64,000 nucleotides of DNA from Candidatus Parepulonipiscium sp. PG-Nuni2H_MBin01 (GCA_001994995.1 MDJM01000006.1:34153-98152), one strand, 5' to 3'; shown: positions 47,828 through 56,951, numbered from the stretch's first letter. The notes: generated by a model from the letters alone, not told the origin. Program-made: numbers and translations.

Positions 47828-48733
47828 ATGATTGATTTAAGTGTGAATATAGCTGGGGTAGAGCTAAAAAATCCCCTTACAACAGCGTCGGGTACTTTCT
47901 CAGCTCCTGATAGCTCAAAATTTTATGATGTTAACGAACTCGGCGCAATTATAACAAAAGGTGTAGCTAGCGTTCCTTGGGATGGTAATCCGGTGCCACG
48001 AATTGCTGAAACTTATGGCGGAATGCTTAATGCTATAGGATTACAAAACCCGGGAATAGATGTCTTTATTAAAGAAGAACTGCCTTTTATAAATAATTTT
48101 AACACCAAAGTTATTGTTAACGTTGCTGGGCGTAGCGTTGAAGAATATTGTAATGTTGTAGAAAAGCTAAATGAAACAAGCGTTGATATGCTTGAAATTA
48201 ATATATCTTGCCCTAACGTAAAGCAAGGAGGTATTGGCTTTGGCACAGATGTGGAACTTGCTAGCATGGTTACTAGGGAAGTTAAACGGATTAGTAAAAA
48301 GCCTATAATAATTAAGCTGACTCCTAACGTTACTAACATTACTGAAATTGCAAAAGCAGTTGAAGCTGAAGGCGCAGATGCAATTTCGTTAATTAATACT
48401 TTGCTAGGAATGAAAATAGACGTAAATTCATTTAAGCCAATTTTGGCTAACAAAATGGGTGGCTTTTCTGGTCCTGCTATTAAGCCAGTAGCAGTTCGCA
48501 TGGTATATCAAGTTCGCCGCGCGGTAAACGTTCCGCTAATTGGCCTTGGTGGAATTGCAACTGGAGAGGATGTGGCAGAATTTATATTAGCAGGCGCAGA
48601 CGCTGTTTCTATTGGTACTGCCGCTTTAGTAAATCCCGTTGCTATGATTAATATTAAAAATGAGTTTATTGAATATATGAATAGACACAACTTTAATAGC
48701 TTAGCTCAGCTTAAACAAGCTTTTCAAGAATAA
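47828..48733 (+). CDS. pyrD: dihydroorotate dehydrogenase, catalytic subunit (class 1B)
   Basis: 301 residues. FMN TIM barrel: LKNPLTTASGTF, GLQNPGIDVFIKEE, the active-site Cys in EINISCPNVKQGG, KPIIIKLTPNV, INTLLGMKID and the phosphate loop GLGGIATGEDVAEFILAGADAVSIGTAAL. Cys as base marks class 1, and the adjoining pyrK marks 1B. It oxidises dihydroorotate to orotate. pyrE, pyrF and carAB are not in the window. Confidence 0.96.
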   Translation: MIDLSVNIAGVELKNPLTTASGTFSAPDSSKFYDVNELGAIITKGVASVPWDGNPVPRIAETYGGMLNAIGLQNPGIDVFIKEELPFINNFNTKVIVNVAGRSVEEYCNVVEKLNETSVDMLEINISCPNVKQGGIGFGTDVELASMVTREVKRISKKPIIIKLTPNVTNITEIAKAVEAEGADAISLINTLLGMKIDVNSFKPILANKMGGFSGPAIKPVAVRMVYQVRRAVNVPLIGLGGIATGEDVAEFILAGADAVSIGTAALVNPVAMINIKNEFIEYMNRHNFNSLAQLKQAFQE

Positions 48734-48749
48734 GTATGTGTAATATAAG

Positions 48750-48785
48750 AGACTGTAGGTGATTGCTTACAGTCTTTTTTTATAT
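48750..48785 (+). terminator. terminator of the pyr operon
   Basis: AGACTGTA (48750-48757) pairs with TACAGTCT, followed by a run of seven or more T. Confidence 0.8.
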
Positions 48786-48889
48786 GTGCATTCCAAATTA
48801 GTTGTTTTACTTAGTGTTGTATAAATCCTAAATTTTTTGGAAAAATAACATTAACCTGTAACAAATCAACTATGTAGGGAGGCATTGGA

Positions 48890-49648
48890 ATGAAAAAATC
48901 ATATTTTATATGTGCCATGTGCATAAGCTCTGTTATGTTAGCTGGTTGTTCACGAACAGCCAGAGATGTTGTCAACATGCAAAAAATGGTTAATGGCCAA
49001 GTTGTAGAAGTAGAAGGTCCAGAAGACCAGTACGGTTGGATGCCACATCTAAGACTTACTTATCAAGATGGAATTATTTCTGAAGTATATTTTGACTATA
49101 TAAATGATGATAGCGAGAAAAAGTCACAAAAAGCTGAGTATAATTCCACAATGCAAGAAAAGACAGGTACTAAAGTTGAAGATGCAATGAGAGATTTACG
49201 TAATCAATTACTTAACACGCAAAATGCTAGCGAAATTAAAATTGTAGCTGGAGCTACTCAAACTTCTAAAGAGTTTGCCGAAATGGCTTCTAAAGCTATG
49301 ACCAATTATAATAACGGCCTTACTGCGGCTAATAATTATGGCGAGGGCGATGAAATTGCAGCTGCAGTTGCTCGCGGTGCTGCAGCTGCTAATGAGTTAC
49401 TTGAAACGGCTAGTTTATCAGCAGATAAGTTCGTTAACACATCTAGCAGTTCTGCTAGTCACAGCTCTTTAGCTGCTGCTCAAGCTTACGCATGGGAGAA
49501 CTCAGCTTGGACTGGCAGTTCATCTAAATCAAACTCGTCTAGTTCTTCAGACTCATCTGCATCACAAGAAAGTTCGCCTTACGTAAATGGCGGAGATGCA
49601 AATCCAAACTATATAGCAATGTTAGACAACGAACAAAAAAGTTCATAA
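48890..49648 (+). CDS. FMN-binding-domain lipoprotein with Ser-rich tail
   Basis: 252 residues. Lipoprotein signal with the lipobox MLAGC (Cys20). Residues about 36-135 resemble the FMN-binding (NqrC/RnfG-like) domain: YGWMPHLRLTYQDGIISEVYFDY, then the flavinylation-type motif AGATQTS (120-126), in which a Thr would carry FMN covalently. An Ala-rich helical segment and a Ser/Asn/Ala low-complexity tail follow. This suggests an extracytoplasmic flavoprotein in electron transfer; no flavin transferase gene is adjacent. AT-rich upstream; ATG behind AGGGAGGC. Confidence 0.75.
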   Translation: MKKSYFICAMCISSVMLAGCSRTARDVVNMQKMVNGQVVEVEGPEDQYGWMPHLRLTYQDGIISEVYFDYINDDSEKKSQKAEYNSTMQEKTGTKVEDAMRDLRNQLLNTQNASEIKIVAGATQTSKEFAEMASKAMTNYNNGLTAANNYGEGDEIAAAVARGAAAANELLETASLSADKFVNTSSSSASHSSLAAAQAYAWENSAWTGSSSKSNSSSSSDSSASQESSPYVNGGDANPNYIAMLDNEQKSS

Positions 49649-49657
49649 CACCTAATT

Positions 49658-49684
49658 AGGGCTGATGCAAATTAGTCCTTTTTT
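49658..49684 (+). terminator. terminator of the FMN-binding lipoprotein gene
   Basis: AGGGCTGA pairs with TTAGTCCT (8 bp, two wobbles), then six T. Confidence 0.65.
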
Positions 49685-49693
49685 ATTGCTTAA

Positions 49694-49825
49694 AATAAGA
49701 ATGAATATACCGGAAAACCTATACTGCGTAAATCTTCTGAACTTTTATATGATGAACAACTTGCCAAAACTTTCTTCGAGAAAACAGAGAAGTTAACTGG
49801 AGTAGTTTTTAATTTTGATAAATAA
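49694..49825 (+). pseudogene. C-terminal remnant of a short-chain dehydrogenase
   Basis: A frame opened by TAA at 49691 runs to TAA at 49825 and encodes about 43 residues, ending ELLYDEQLAKTFFEKTEKL and TGVVFNFDK. This reads like the C-terminus of retinol-dehydrogenase/protochlorophyllide-reductase-like SDR proteins (S...YDEELAEKLWE.SEELTGV). No start, ribosome site or Rossmann part remains, so the rest was deleted. Assignment is by pattern memory. Confidence 0.5.
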
Positions 49826-49833
49826 CAACAAAA

Positions 49834-49866
49834 AAATAGAGAAGGGTCATTTCCCTTCTCTATTTA
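49834..49866. terminator. terminator of the small lipoprotein gene (bidirectional)
   Basis: AAATAGAGAAGGG pairs with CCCTTCTCTATTT. On the minus strand T-runs follow; the stop codon of the 67-residue gene lies inside the stem. Confidence 0.75.
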
Positions 49867-50063
49867 AACGCTCGTCTCATACTAGCAAGTGCTTCTCCCA
49901 TCGCTGAACCATTGTTTGACCTTGGGTTTTTAGTATTGTTAATCGTGTCTTGTCTGAGTCTCTCAATTTTAGCATCATGTACATTACAGCCTGAAGTAAA
50001 AGCTACACTTGTAAGAACCGCTCCTATTGCTAATACTTTGATTATTCTTGTTATCATTGTCAT
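49860..50063 (-). CDS. small lipoprotein, 67 residues
   Basis: Not recognised. A signal peptide (IIKVLAIGAVLTSVAFTSGC) with lipobox TSGC gives a mature chain of about 41 residues, polar and helix-prone (AKIERLRQDTINN, AMGEALASMRRAFK). ATG follows AAAGGGTGGTAAG. A strong terminator overlaps the stop codon, supporting a genuine small monocistronic gene. Function unknown. Confidence 0.6.
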   Translation of the reverse strand: MTMITRIIKVLAIGAVLTSVAFTSGCNVHDAKIERLRQDTINNTKNPRSNNGSAMGEALASMRRAFK

Positions 50064-50161
50064 CTTACCACCCTTTCCTTGCTAGTTTATACCTTTATTA
50101 TGTAACATTAGCATTATGTTTATGCACGAAAATTATTTGCAGATGCATTCTTATAGAAGAT

Positions 50162-50193
50162 AAAAAAAAGAAGAGACCTAAGCCTCCTCTTAA
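50162..50193 (-). terminator. terminator of the ugp-like operon
   Basis: Minus-strand AAGAGG pairs with TCTCTT (6 bp incl. a wobble) followed by a C and eight T. Short stem, good T-run. Confidence 0.5.
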
Positions 50194-50198
50194 CTAAA

Positions 50199-50921
50199 TT
50201 ATTTAAAAACTTCTAGCATCAAAGCCGCGTCGTCTGTAAAAATTCCATCCACTTCAATTTGTGCTAACTTACGCATAATCTCGGGTTCATTCACTGTATA
50301 AACATTAACCTTTAATCCATTATCATGCGCTTTAGGAACTATATTTTCAGTTAAAAACATTTCTACACAAACGTTAATCGCCTTAAAACCATTTTCAACT
50401 GCATCTTCTACCATAGTATCACATCTTAAAAAGTGTAACGCCGCTAAATAAAACGTTGGGTCAATTGCTTTACACCTTTTTAACGTTTCATGGTTAAAGC
50501 TAGACAATATAGTTCTATCCTTAAAATTATATTTATTTAATAAATCAATTACTAGTTGCTCGATGCCTGTATATTCATAAACATCAGTTTTTAACTCTAC
50601 ATTTAACACCACATCTTTATAAGGTTCCATTAGCTTAATTACATCCTCCAGCAACGGAACTCCACACTGCTGCGTTTCTCTAAAAAAGACGCGTCGTGGC
50701 ACTAAGTCTGTTATATCAACATAGTTAGTATCTCGTATCACCAATCTTTTTGTAAAAGTTCGCTCAGTCGTTTCATCATGAATTACAACTAACTTGTTAT
50801 CCTTACATAAATGCACATCAAGCTCTATTGCACCAATTCCAGTTTCTAAAGCTTTTTGGAATGCTAAAATAGTATTCTCAGGGTAGTCTATACAATTTCC
50901 TCTATGAGCAAATCCAACCAT
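50199..50921 (-). CDS. glpQ: glycerophosphodiester phosphodiesterase
   Basis: 240 residues, cytoplasmic (no signal peptide), thus UgpQ-like. GDPD TIM barrel: AHRGNCIDYPENTILAF (His6, Arg7, Glu15), AIELDVHLCKDNKLVVIHDE (Glu33, Asp35, His48), VLNVELKTD and GIFTDDAALM. It hydrolyses glycerophosphodiesters to glycerol 3-phosphate and an alcohol. It is the last gene of a minus-strand cluster with UgpA/E/B-like transport genes, which fits uptake and cleavage of glycerophosphodiesters. Confidence 0.93.
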   Translation of the reverse strand: MVGFAHRGNCIDYPENTILAFQKALETGIGAIELDVHLCKDNKLVVIHDETTERTFTKRLVIRDTNYVDITDLVPRRVFFRETQQCGVPLLEDVIKLMEPYKDVVLNVELKTDVYEYTGIEQLVIDLLNKYNFKDRTILSSFNHETLKRCKAIDPTFYLAALHFLRCDTMVEDAVENGFKAINVCVEMFLTENIVPKAHDNGLKVNVYTVNEPEIMRKLAQIEVDGIFTDDAALMLEVFK

Positions 50922-50964
50922 ACTATACTCCTTATCTAATAAATGCTAAGCAGTCTAAATCGTA

Positions 50965-52389
50965 TTATTCAATGCCATTTGCCAAGTTATAACGCTCTAT
51001 AGCATTATTAATAACTTTAGCCGCATCACTCACTGCCTCTTCTGGTGTTAGCGTATTATTTAAAACTTTTTCAATATTTTCTTCTATAGTAGCACGAGCT
51101 TCAGAGAACACTGCTAACAATGCACCAGTCGAACCGTTACTATCCCTTAACTGGTCGATTGCAGTTTGGAACGCTGGATACTGCTCTAAATGGTCTTGCA
51201 TAGTAGCAAGCTCATATGCTCCAAGCGAAACAGGGAAATATCCAGTTGCTTTAGCCCACTCAGCTTGCACTTCTGGCGAAATCATATACTCAGTAAATTT
51301 CCATGCCGCTTGTTCTGTCTGTGCATCTTTATTCATAATCCACATAGCTGCACCACCAATAGATACACCGCCTGGGTCATCAGCATGCACTTTAGGGAAA
51401 TAGCCTGTACCTACGTCAAAGGTAGCTGCAAGCTCTATATCTCCTAATGAAGCTGTTGAACCTAACGTCATAGCAGTTCTACCTGAAGTAAATGCGTCAC
51501 GAGTTGTGGCCCATTCGCGACCAAAACTACCTACAAATCCTGAGTCATATAAGTCTTTCCACCCTTGTAAAATTGCAACACCACCACCATTTTCATCAAA
51601 CTCTACAGCAGTAGCATGCGCTGCTCGTCCATTTCCGTTATTAGCATAAAATAAATCTTGTTTTACTAAAAACTGTTCAAAGAACCAACCGTAAACATGC
51701 ATAGCAAATCCATAACGTTCTATCTCATTACCATTTTTCTTAGTAAGAATTTCACTAACTTCTAAAATTTCCTCAAATGTAGTTGGTACATCCGCTTCAG
51801 TTAAACCAGCTTCTGCAAATGCATCCTTATTGTAATATAAAATCGGTGTAGATGTGTTAAATGGCATTCCATACAACTTATCATTTACAGTATAATAGCC
51901 TAATACGCTAGGGTCAATCTGTGATAAATCATAACCTGCCTGATTAATCAAATCCTCAATAGCAACAGCGTATCCACTATCAATCATCCATCTTGTACCT
52001 ATATCATATAACTGCATAATATCAGGGCCAGAATTACTTATAGCCGAACTTTTTAACTTATTTACTGCATCATCATACGTGCCTTGATACTGTGCAGTTA
52101 CAATAATCTCATTTTGAGATGCATTATAATCTGCTACTAACTGCTCAAGCGCCGTACCTCCTGCTCCACCCATTGAATGCCAAAACGTTAGCTTAATAGG
52201 CTCCACATTAGTAGCAGGCTCCGCTACATCATTAGATGGCGCTGATTCTGCGTTAGCAATCGTATTGTTATTGATACTATTATCTACATTAGATGGCGCT
52301 GGCGTTTCTACTGGCGCTGGGTCACTTGAACACCCAGTTGCTAATGCTATTACACCACTTACTAATAAAAGTTTTTTTAAAAGTTTCAT
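50965..52389 (-). CDS. ugpB: ABC substrate-binding lipoprotein, UgpB-like (family 1)
   Basis: 474 residues from ATG 52389, behind AAGGAGTG; a GTG at 52398 lies within that site. Lipoprotein signal with lipobox ATGC, a linker, then a family 1 binding fold: LTFWHSMGGAGGTALEQLVADYN, GPDIMQLYDIGTRWMIDSG, YGMPFNTSTPILYYNKDAFAEAG, FTSGRTAMTLGS. The WHSM start and neighbouring glpQ point to glycerol 3-phosphate or its diesters; a sugar ligand remains possible. Confidence 0.85.
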   Translation of the reverse strand: MKLLKKLLLVSGVIALATGCSSDPAPVETPAPSNVDNSINNNTIANAESAPSNDVAEPATNVEPIKLTFWHSMGGAGGTALEQLVADYNASQNEIIVTAQYQGTYDDAVNKLKSSAISNSGPDIMQLYDIGTRWMIDSGYAVAIEDLINQAGYDLSQIDPSVLGYYTVNDKLYGMPFNTSTPILYYNKDAFAEAGLTEADVPTTFEEILEVSEILTKKNGNEIERYGFAMHVYGWFFEQFLVKQDLFYANNGNGRAAHATAVEFDENGGGVAILQGWKDLYDSGFVGSFGREWATTRDAFTSGRTAMTLGSTASLGDIELAATFDVGTGYFPKVHADDPGGVSIGGAAMWIMNKDAQTEQAAWKFTEYMISPEVQAEWAKATGYFPVSLGAYELATMQDHLEQYPAFQTAIDQLRDSNGSTGALLAVFSEARATIEENIEKVLNNTLTPEEAVSDAAKVINNAIERYNLANGIE

Positions 52390-52414
52390 ATAATACACTC
52401 CTTATCTACAAACA

Positions 52415-53239
52415 CTACCCTTTAACTGCTCCAGCAGTCATACCTTTCACTAACGCTTTTTGGCCAATACCAAAAACTATTAACGAAGGAAGCAATATAA
52501 TAACTGCCCCTGCAAGAACAACTCCATAATTTGAACCTTCAGCAAATTGCAACATACTAATACCAACTTGCACTGTACGTTTATCTGGGTCATTTATTGT
52601 AAGCAATGGCCATAAATATTGGTTCCAAGTGCTAATAAATGCATAAATTCCAAGTGAAGCCATAATTGGTTTTGAGATAGGTAACACAATTTTCCACCAT
52701 ATCATAAAACTTCCGCAACCATCTATTTGGGCCGCTTGTTGCAATTCCTTTGGTATTCCTAAATAAAACTGCCTTATCATAAATATCCCCATGGCAGACG
52801 TTAAAAATGGTAAAATTAAAACTAAATAACTATCATTTAGCCCCCAACCACTTACAGTCAAATAGTTAGATATAATAGTTACCTCGCCTGGTATCATCAT
52901 GGTTGCTACTATTAAAAAGAATAACACCTGTTTGCCTTTAAATTCAAAAAACACTAAACCATACGCAGTCATACTTCCTATTACTATTTGGGCTAACATA
53001 ACAGAAATTGAAACAAGTAAACTGTTAAACATAAACCTAAATAGTGGCGCTGCTGTTACGGCTTGTCTATAATTATCAAACGTAGGAACTGATGGAAAAA
53101 TGTTTGGCGGATATTGCACAATCTCATTTCTTGGCATAAAACTCAATGATAATGCGTATAGAAGCGGTAATATAATAACTATACCAACAATAATATTGGC
53201 AATTACTAACACTACCTTTCCCACTTTTCTACTGTCCAC
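52415..53239 (-). CDS. ugpE: ABC permease, UgpE-like
   Basis: 274 residues with six predicted helices. Carbohydrate-type permease: ILPLLYALSLSFMPRNEI at the start, EAA loop ELQQAAQIDGCGSFMIWWKIVLPISKP, and STWNQYLWPLL, which is typical of MalG/UgpE. Partner of the UgpA-like gene 15 bases upstream in the transcript. The cluster lacks an ATPase gene, so a shared MsmX/UgpC-type ATPase encoded elsewhere is needed. Confidence 0.88.
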   Translation of the reverse strand: MDSRKVGKVVLVIANIIVGIVIILPLLYALSLSFMPRNEIVQYPPNIFPSVPTFDNYRQAVTAAPLFRFMFNSLLVSISVMLAQIVIGSMTAYGLVFFEFKGKQVLFFLIVATMMIPGEVTIISNYLTVSGWGLNDSYLVLILPFLTSAMGIFMIRQFYLGIPKELQQAAQIDGCGSFMIWWKIVLPISKPIMASLGIYAFISTWNQYLWPLLTINDPDKRTVQVGISMLQFAEGSNYGVVLAGAVIILLPSLIVFGIGQKALVKGMTAGAVKG

Positions 53240-53254
53240 AAATAACCCCCCTTT

Positions 53255-54175
53255 CTATTGATAGTGAACCAACTTTTTCTCAAGAGCAAATTGCACTATG
53301 GTAAATATCAGCATTATAACAAATAAAATTAAAGACTGCACACTTGCCATCTCAAAACGACCGTTAAAGAAAGCCTCTCTATATATAGAGTGAACTAATA
53401 CGTTAGTCGTATTCTCTGGTCCTCCGGCTGTAAGTAATCTTATTTGCGAAAACGCTTGAAAAGCCATAATCATATTTAAGAAAAATACGAAGAATAACTG
53501 TGGCGAAAGCATAGGTAATGTGATGCTAAATAACTTTTGGAAATACTTAGCTCCATCCACCTCTGCGCTTTCAATCAACTCTTCTGGAATGTTTCTTATG
53601 CCAGTAAGTAGGTATATGAAATTTATACCGATATTTAACCACACTGTAACTAATGCTACTGAGTAAATTGCAATGTTGGGGTTAGTTAACCAGCCTACTT
53701 CTCTTTGCACAAGATAATTTAAAATCCCGTTTGTAGGGTGAAAAATCATTGTCCATATTATAGCTGCAGGTGCGGACGCAATTGCCATAGGCGCAGAAAA
53801 CATAAGCTCATATAAACGACTTAACTTAGTTTTATTATTTGCTAAAAGCACAAGAATAAGTCCTATAATAATAGACGGTACTGCAATTAGAGCTACGAAT
53901 TGAAATGTGACCATTAAGCTGTTCAAAAAACTAGGAGAAGTGATAGTTTCTGTGTAATTTCTTAACCCAACAAACTTAACAGCTTCTCCTCTTAAATTGG
54001 TGATACAAAAACTCATTCTAATAGTGTTTATAAATGGTGCATATACAAAAGTCGCAAAAAATATCATAGCCGGTGTCAAATACAAATATGGCGCTATCTT
54101 ACTCATAACGTTAAGCTTTCGCGGCTTAGGTATAGTGACGGCCTCCACACTGGAATATTTCGCTACTTGTTCCAT
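53255..54175 (-). CDS. ugpA: ABC permease, UgpA-like
   Basis: 306 residues, first gene of the cluster. A charged cytoplasmic N-terminus (residues 1-28), then six helices. Family pattern: PYLYLTPAMIFFATFVYAPF, FVGLRNYTETITSPSFLNSL, EAA loop ELIESAEVDGAKYFQKLFSITLPMLSP. It pairs with the UgpE-like permease. ATG preceded by AAGGAGGT. 209 AT-rich bases upstream contain the phn terminator and presumably its promoter, not located. Confidence 0.88.
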   Translation of the reverse strand: MEQVAKYSSVEAVTIPKPRKLNVMSKIAPYLYLTPAMIFFATFVYAPFINTIRMSFCITNLRGEAVKFVGLRNYTETITSPSFLNSLMVTFQFVALIAVPSIIIGLILVLLANNKTKLSRLYELMFSAPMAIASAPAAIIWTMIFHPTNGILNYLVQREVGWLTNPNIAIYSVALVTVWLNIGINFIYLLTGIRNIPEELIESAEVDGAKYFQKLFSITLPMLSPQLFFVFFLNMIMAFQAFSQIRLLTAGGPENTTNVLVHSIYREAFFNGRFEMASVQSLILFVIMLIFTIVQFALEKKLVHYQ

Positions 54176-54363
54176 AAAAATACCTCCTTAGGTAAAAACG
54201 GTCTTGTCAACTTAATTTTATGCCTATTAAATTAACAGTCCCAAAACAAAAATAAACACAATTCGTAGTTCAATAGTAGTATGTCCACGCAATTTAATAG
54301 TAATTCTTTTTTTATTATATTTGCAATATTATCCTACTTTATGACTAAATAGCAATAAAAAAA

Positions 54364-54382
54364 AGAGAGGCATCGCCTCTCT
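54364..54382 (-). terminator. terminator of the phn operon
   Basis: AGAGAGGC pairs with GCCTCTCT, loop ATC; on the minus strand a run of eight T follows, 2 bases past the phnE stop. Confidence 0.85.
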
Positions 54383-54384
54383 AA

Positions 54385-55188
54385 TTACCCTCTAACAAGC
54401 TTTGTTCTAACTTTAGCTGAGAAAAATTCTACTATTAATACTAGCACCACTAGCCCTAGCAATATAGAACTAACTTCGCTCCATCTATAAGCATTCATTG
54501 CAAATATCAGCGGTGCACCAATACCTCCAGCCCCCACAAGACCTAGCACTGTAGCGTCACGTAAGTTCATATCAAATCTATATATTACTGTAGATGCAAA
54601 ATCCGGAATAAGCTGTGGTATTATACCAAATCTTATTTTCTGGAAAGTGTTACAACCACATGCATCCAATGCTTCTAATACTTTTATATCTAAATCCTCT
54701 ATAGACTCAATATACAGCTTAGACACCATACCAATTGATGCAAACGACATAGTAAGCAATCCTGCAAACGCTCCTGGCCCTGCTACTCGTACAAAAACTA
54801 GCCCATAGATAAACACTGGCACAGTTCTAATAACCATTATAACAGTTCTAAATATCCAAGCAATTGGCTTAGGTATTAAATTAGTTGCACTAAGAAACGA
54901 TAATGGAATAGCTAATATAGCTCCTACTATAGTCCCTAAAAATGCAATTGCTACTGTTTCTATTAATAAATATGGTACTCCTGATGGTGTGGCATTAAAT
55001 AAAAACGCCCAATCTGGATTTACCAATCCGTTTATAATGCTTCTAGCTATGCTAAAACCATTGATGGAAAAATTAGAAAAATTTAACGTTGTAGCTGACC
55101 AAAACATTAGTGCAATTACTACAACTGATATTATTACACGGTTTCTACGATAATTCGGTTCAAGTTCTAACTGCTGTTGTATAGTCAT
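54385..55188 (-). CDS. phnE: phosphonate-type ABC permease PhnE (second copy)
   Basis: 267 residues. PhnE-family permease: PYLLIETVAIAFLGTIVGAILAIPLSFLSA, RTVIMVIRTVPVFIYGLVFV, EAA loop KVLEALDACGCNTFQKIRFGIIPQ, and LVGAGGIGAPLIFAMNAYRW. Last gene of phnD-phnC-phnE-phnE. Two permeases form the heterodimeric channel. Substrate may be phosphonate, phosphite or phosphate; no C-P lyase or phosphonatase gene is nearby. Confidence 0.92.
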   Translation of the reverse strand: MTIQQQLELEPNYRRNRVIISVVVIALMFWSATTLNFSNFSINGFSIARSIINGLVNPDWAFLFNATPSGVPYLLIETVAIAFLGTIVGAILAIPLSFLSATNLIPKPIAWIFRTVIMVIRTVPVFIYGLVFVRVAGPGAFAGLLTMSFASIGMVSKLYIESIEDLDIKVLEALDACGCNTFQKIRFGIIPQLIPDFASTVIYRFDMNLRDATVLGLVGAGGIGAPLIFAMNAYRWSEVSSILLGLVVLVLIVEFFSAKVRTKLVRG

Positions 55189-55242
55189 AAGCCATCGCTC
55201 CTTTTTAAAATTTTACTTAAAATTCTATAATATAAATAAATA

Positions 55243-56046
55243 TCAAGTAATCCTTTTTCGGATAGCATGACTTATAAATTCTATAATTGCAACAGTTATA
55301 AACAGTACAAGTAATATCATACCCACATTACCATACTCTTTCCAACCAATCTTCTCATTAATAATTTGCCCTAATCCTCCGGCTCCAACATAACCTAATA
55401 TAGCTGCATATCTAACGTTACCTTCAAAGTTAAATAAACAGTTTGCTATATAAGAAGGTAAAACCTGGGGTACAATAGCAGAAAAAAACGCTTGAGTTTT
55501 AGTAGAACCAAGTGCTTCCATCGCTTCAAATGCTCCCATATCCACAGTTTCAATCTGCTCATATAGCAACTTGCCAATATAAGCAAATGTAAAAACAGTA
55601 ATTGCTGTAGTCCCAGCTAACGTACCAAGCCCTAATACATACGTTGCAATTAACGCTACTACTAGAGTTGGCAAAGTTCTAACTATACTTAAAAATAATC
55701 TACATAAATTAAGGACAAATTTATTCTTCATTATATTGTTAGCGGAACAAAGTGCAATCGGAATTGCTAGTAACGCACCTAACACAGAGCCGAACAACGA
55801 CATCTTAATTGTATCAAATAATGGTCCCCAAATATAACTTAAATAAGCGAAATTAGGTGGTATCATTCTTGCAAAGTAAATGAAAAACTCATTTCCACGT
55901 GTAAGCAGTACCGACAAACTAAATCCGGTCATTCTAGCTGATGCCCATGTTGCAATTAGCAATAAAATTAGCCATAATAGAAACATAGAACGTGGCTCAT
56001 CCACCTCACGCCCATCGCTTAACACTATTTTCTTTTTAGCGAGCAT
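55243..56046 (-). CDS. phnE: phosphonate-type ABC permease PhnE (first copy)
   Basis: 267 residues from ATG 56046, behind GGAGGTG; upstream in-frame starts lack a site. Contains IKMSLFGSVLGALLAIPIALCSANNIM, RLFLSIVRTLPTLVVALIATYVLG, EAA loop GAFEAMEALGSTKTQAFFSAIVPQ and GYVGAGGLGQIINEKIGW. Diverged from its downstream partner yet of equal length. Preceded by phnC after 52 bases. Confidence 0.92.
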   Translation of the reverse strand: MLAKKKIVLSDGREVDEPRSMFLLWLILLLIATWASARMTGFSLSVLLTRGNEFFIYFARMIPPNFAYLSYIWGPLFDTIKMSLFGSVLGALLAIPIALCSANNIMKNKFVLNLCRLFLSIVRTLPTLVVALIATYVLGLGTLAGTTAITVFTFAYIGKLLYEQIETVDMGAFEAMEALGSTKTQAFFSAIVPQVLPSYIANCLFNFEGNVRYAAILGYVGAGGLGQIINEKIGWKEYGNVGMILLVLFITVAIIEFISHAIRKRIT

Positions 56047-56098
56047 AAAACACCTCCACACAAAGCCTCTAAGCTTTGCTAACATAAACAAAGCTCCA

Positions 56099-56923
56099 CT
56101 AACTTGCAGCTACTGGCTTTACATTTTTAGTTGGCTTTTGACTTTCAACGGGTTTTACATTTTCAATAGCACGACATACTCCTTCTTTAGCATCACCATA
56201 AATCGTTTTTAACACAGCTTCATCCACATCTTTAGAACTTCCGTCATAAACAATCTGCCCTGCCTTAACACCAATAACTCTATCTGCGTACTCAAGTGCT
56301 AAGTCCACATGATGAATATTTATTAAAATTGTTATATTCATATCCCTATTAATCCGTTTAAAATCATTCATAACCTGATTAGCTGTAATAGGGTCTAGTG
56401 CAGCAACAGGTTCATCCGCTAAAATGATTTTCGGCTCCTGCGCTAAAGTTCTAGCTAGCGCAACCCTTTGCTGCTGACCTCCAGACAGCTGGTCTACTCT
56501 AGTGTAAGCCTTATCCAATATACCTACTTTATCTAATGCTTCTAATGCACTCACTTTATCTTCAGTGGAAAATATACCACATAAATTTTGCCACCAACTA
56601 AGCGTTGGAACTTTAGAATTTAACACATTACGGATAACAGTTGCTCGTGTAACTAAGTTAAACGACTGAAATATCATCCCCACTCCGCGTCTATATTGCC
56701 TAAGCTCTTTTCCTTTAAGGTTTTTAATATCCACATCATCTACAGTAAGCGACCCATCTGTTATATCATGCATCTTATTAATTGCTCTAATTAAAGTAGA
56801 TTTACCAGCACCTGATAAGCCGATTATAGCAACAAACTCTCCTTGGTCTATTTGCACAGATACATTGTCTAAACCTTTCGTGCCATTTGGATAAATTTTA
56901 TTTACATTATTAAATAATATCAT
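56099..56923 (-). CDS. phnC: phosphonate-type ABC ATPase PhnC
   Basis: 274 residues. Walker A GLSGAGKSTLIRAINKM, Q-loop IFQSFNLV, signature LSGGQQQRVALARTLAQ, Walker B IILADEPVAALDP, H-loop INIHHVDLALEYAD. YPNGTKGLDNVSV is the PhnC-type start. A C-terminal extension of about 25 Lys/Pro/Val-rich residues (ENVKPVESQKPTKNVKPVA) goes past the usual end. It powers the two PhnE permeases. ATG behind GAGGTGAAAC. Confidence 0.93.
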   Translation of the reverse strand: MILFNNVNKIYPNGTKGLDNVSVQIDQGEFVAIIGLSGAGKSTLIRAINKMHDITDGSLTVDDVDIKNLKGKELRQYRRGVGMIFQSFNLVTRATVIRNVLNSKVPTLSWWQNLCGIFSTEDKVSALEALDKVGILDKAYTRVDQLSGGQQQRVALARTLAQEPKIILADEPVAALDPITANQVMNDFKRINRDMNITILINIHHVDLALEYADRVIGVKAGQIVYDGSSKDVDEAVLKTIYGDAKEGVCRAIENVKPVESQKPTKNVKPVAAS

Positions 56924-56951
56924 AGTTTCACCTCGTTTTTTTGAGTGCTTA

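Noticed and set aside
51190..51447. Plus-strand 85-codon frame inside the ugpB-like gene
   Set aside because: It lies wholly opposite a well-supported gene and has no ribosome site or recognisable motif.
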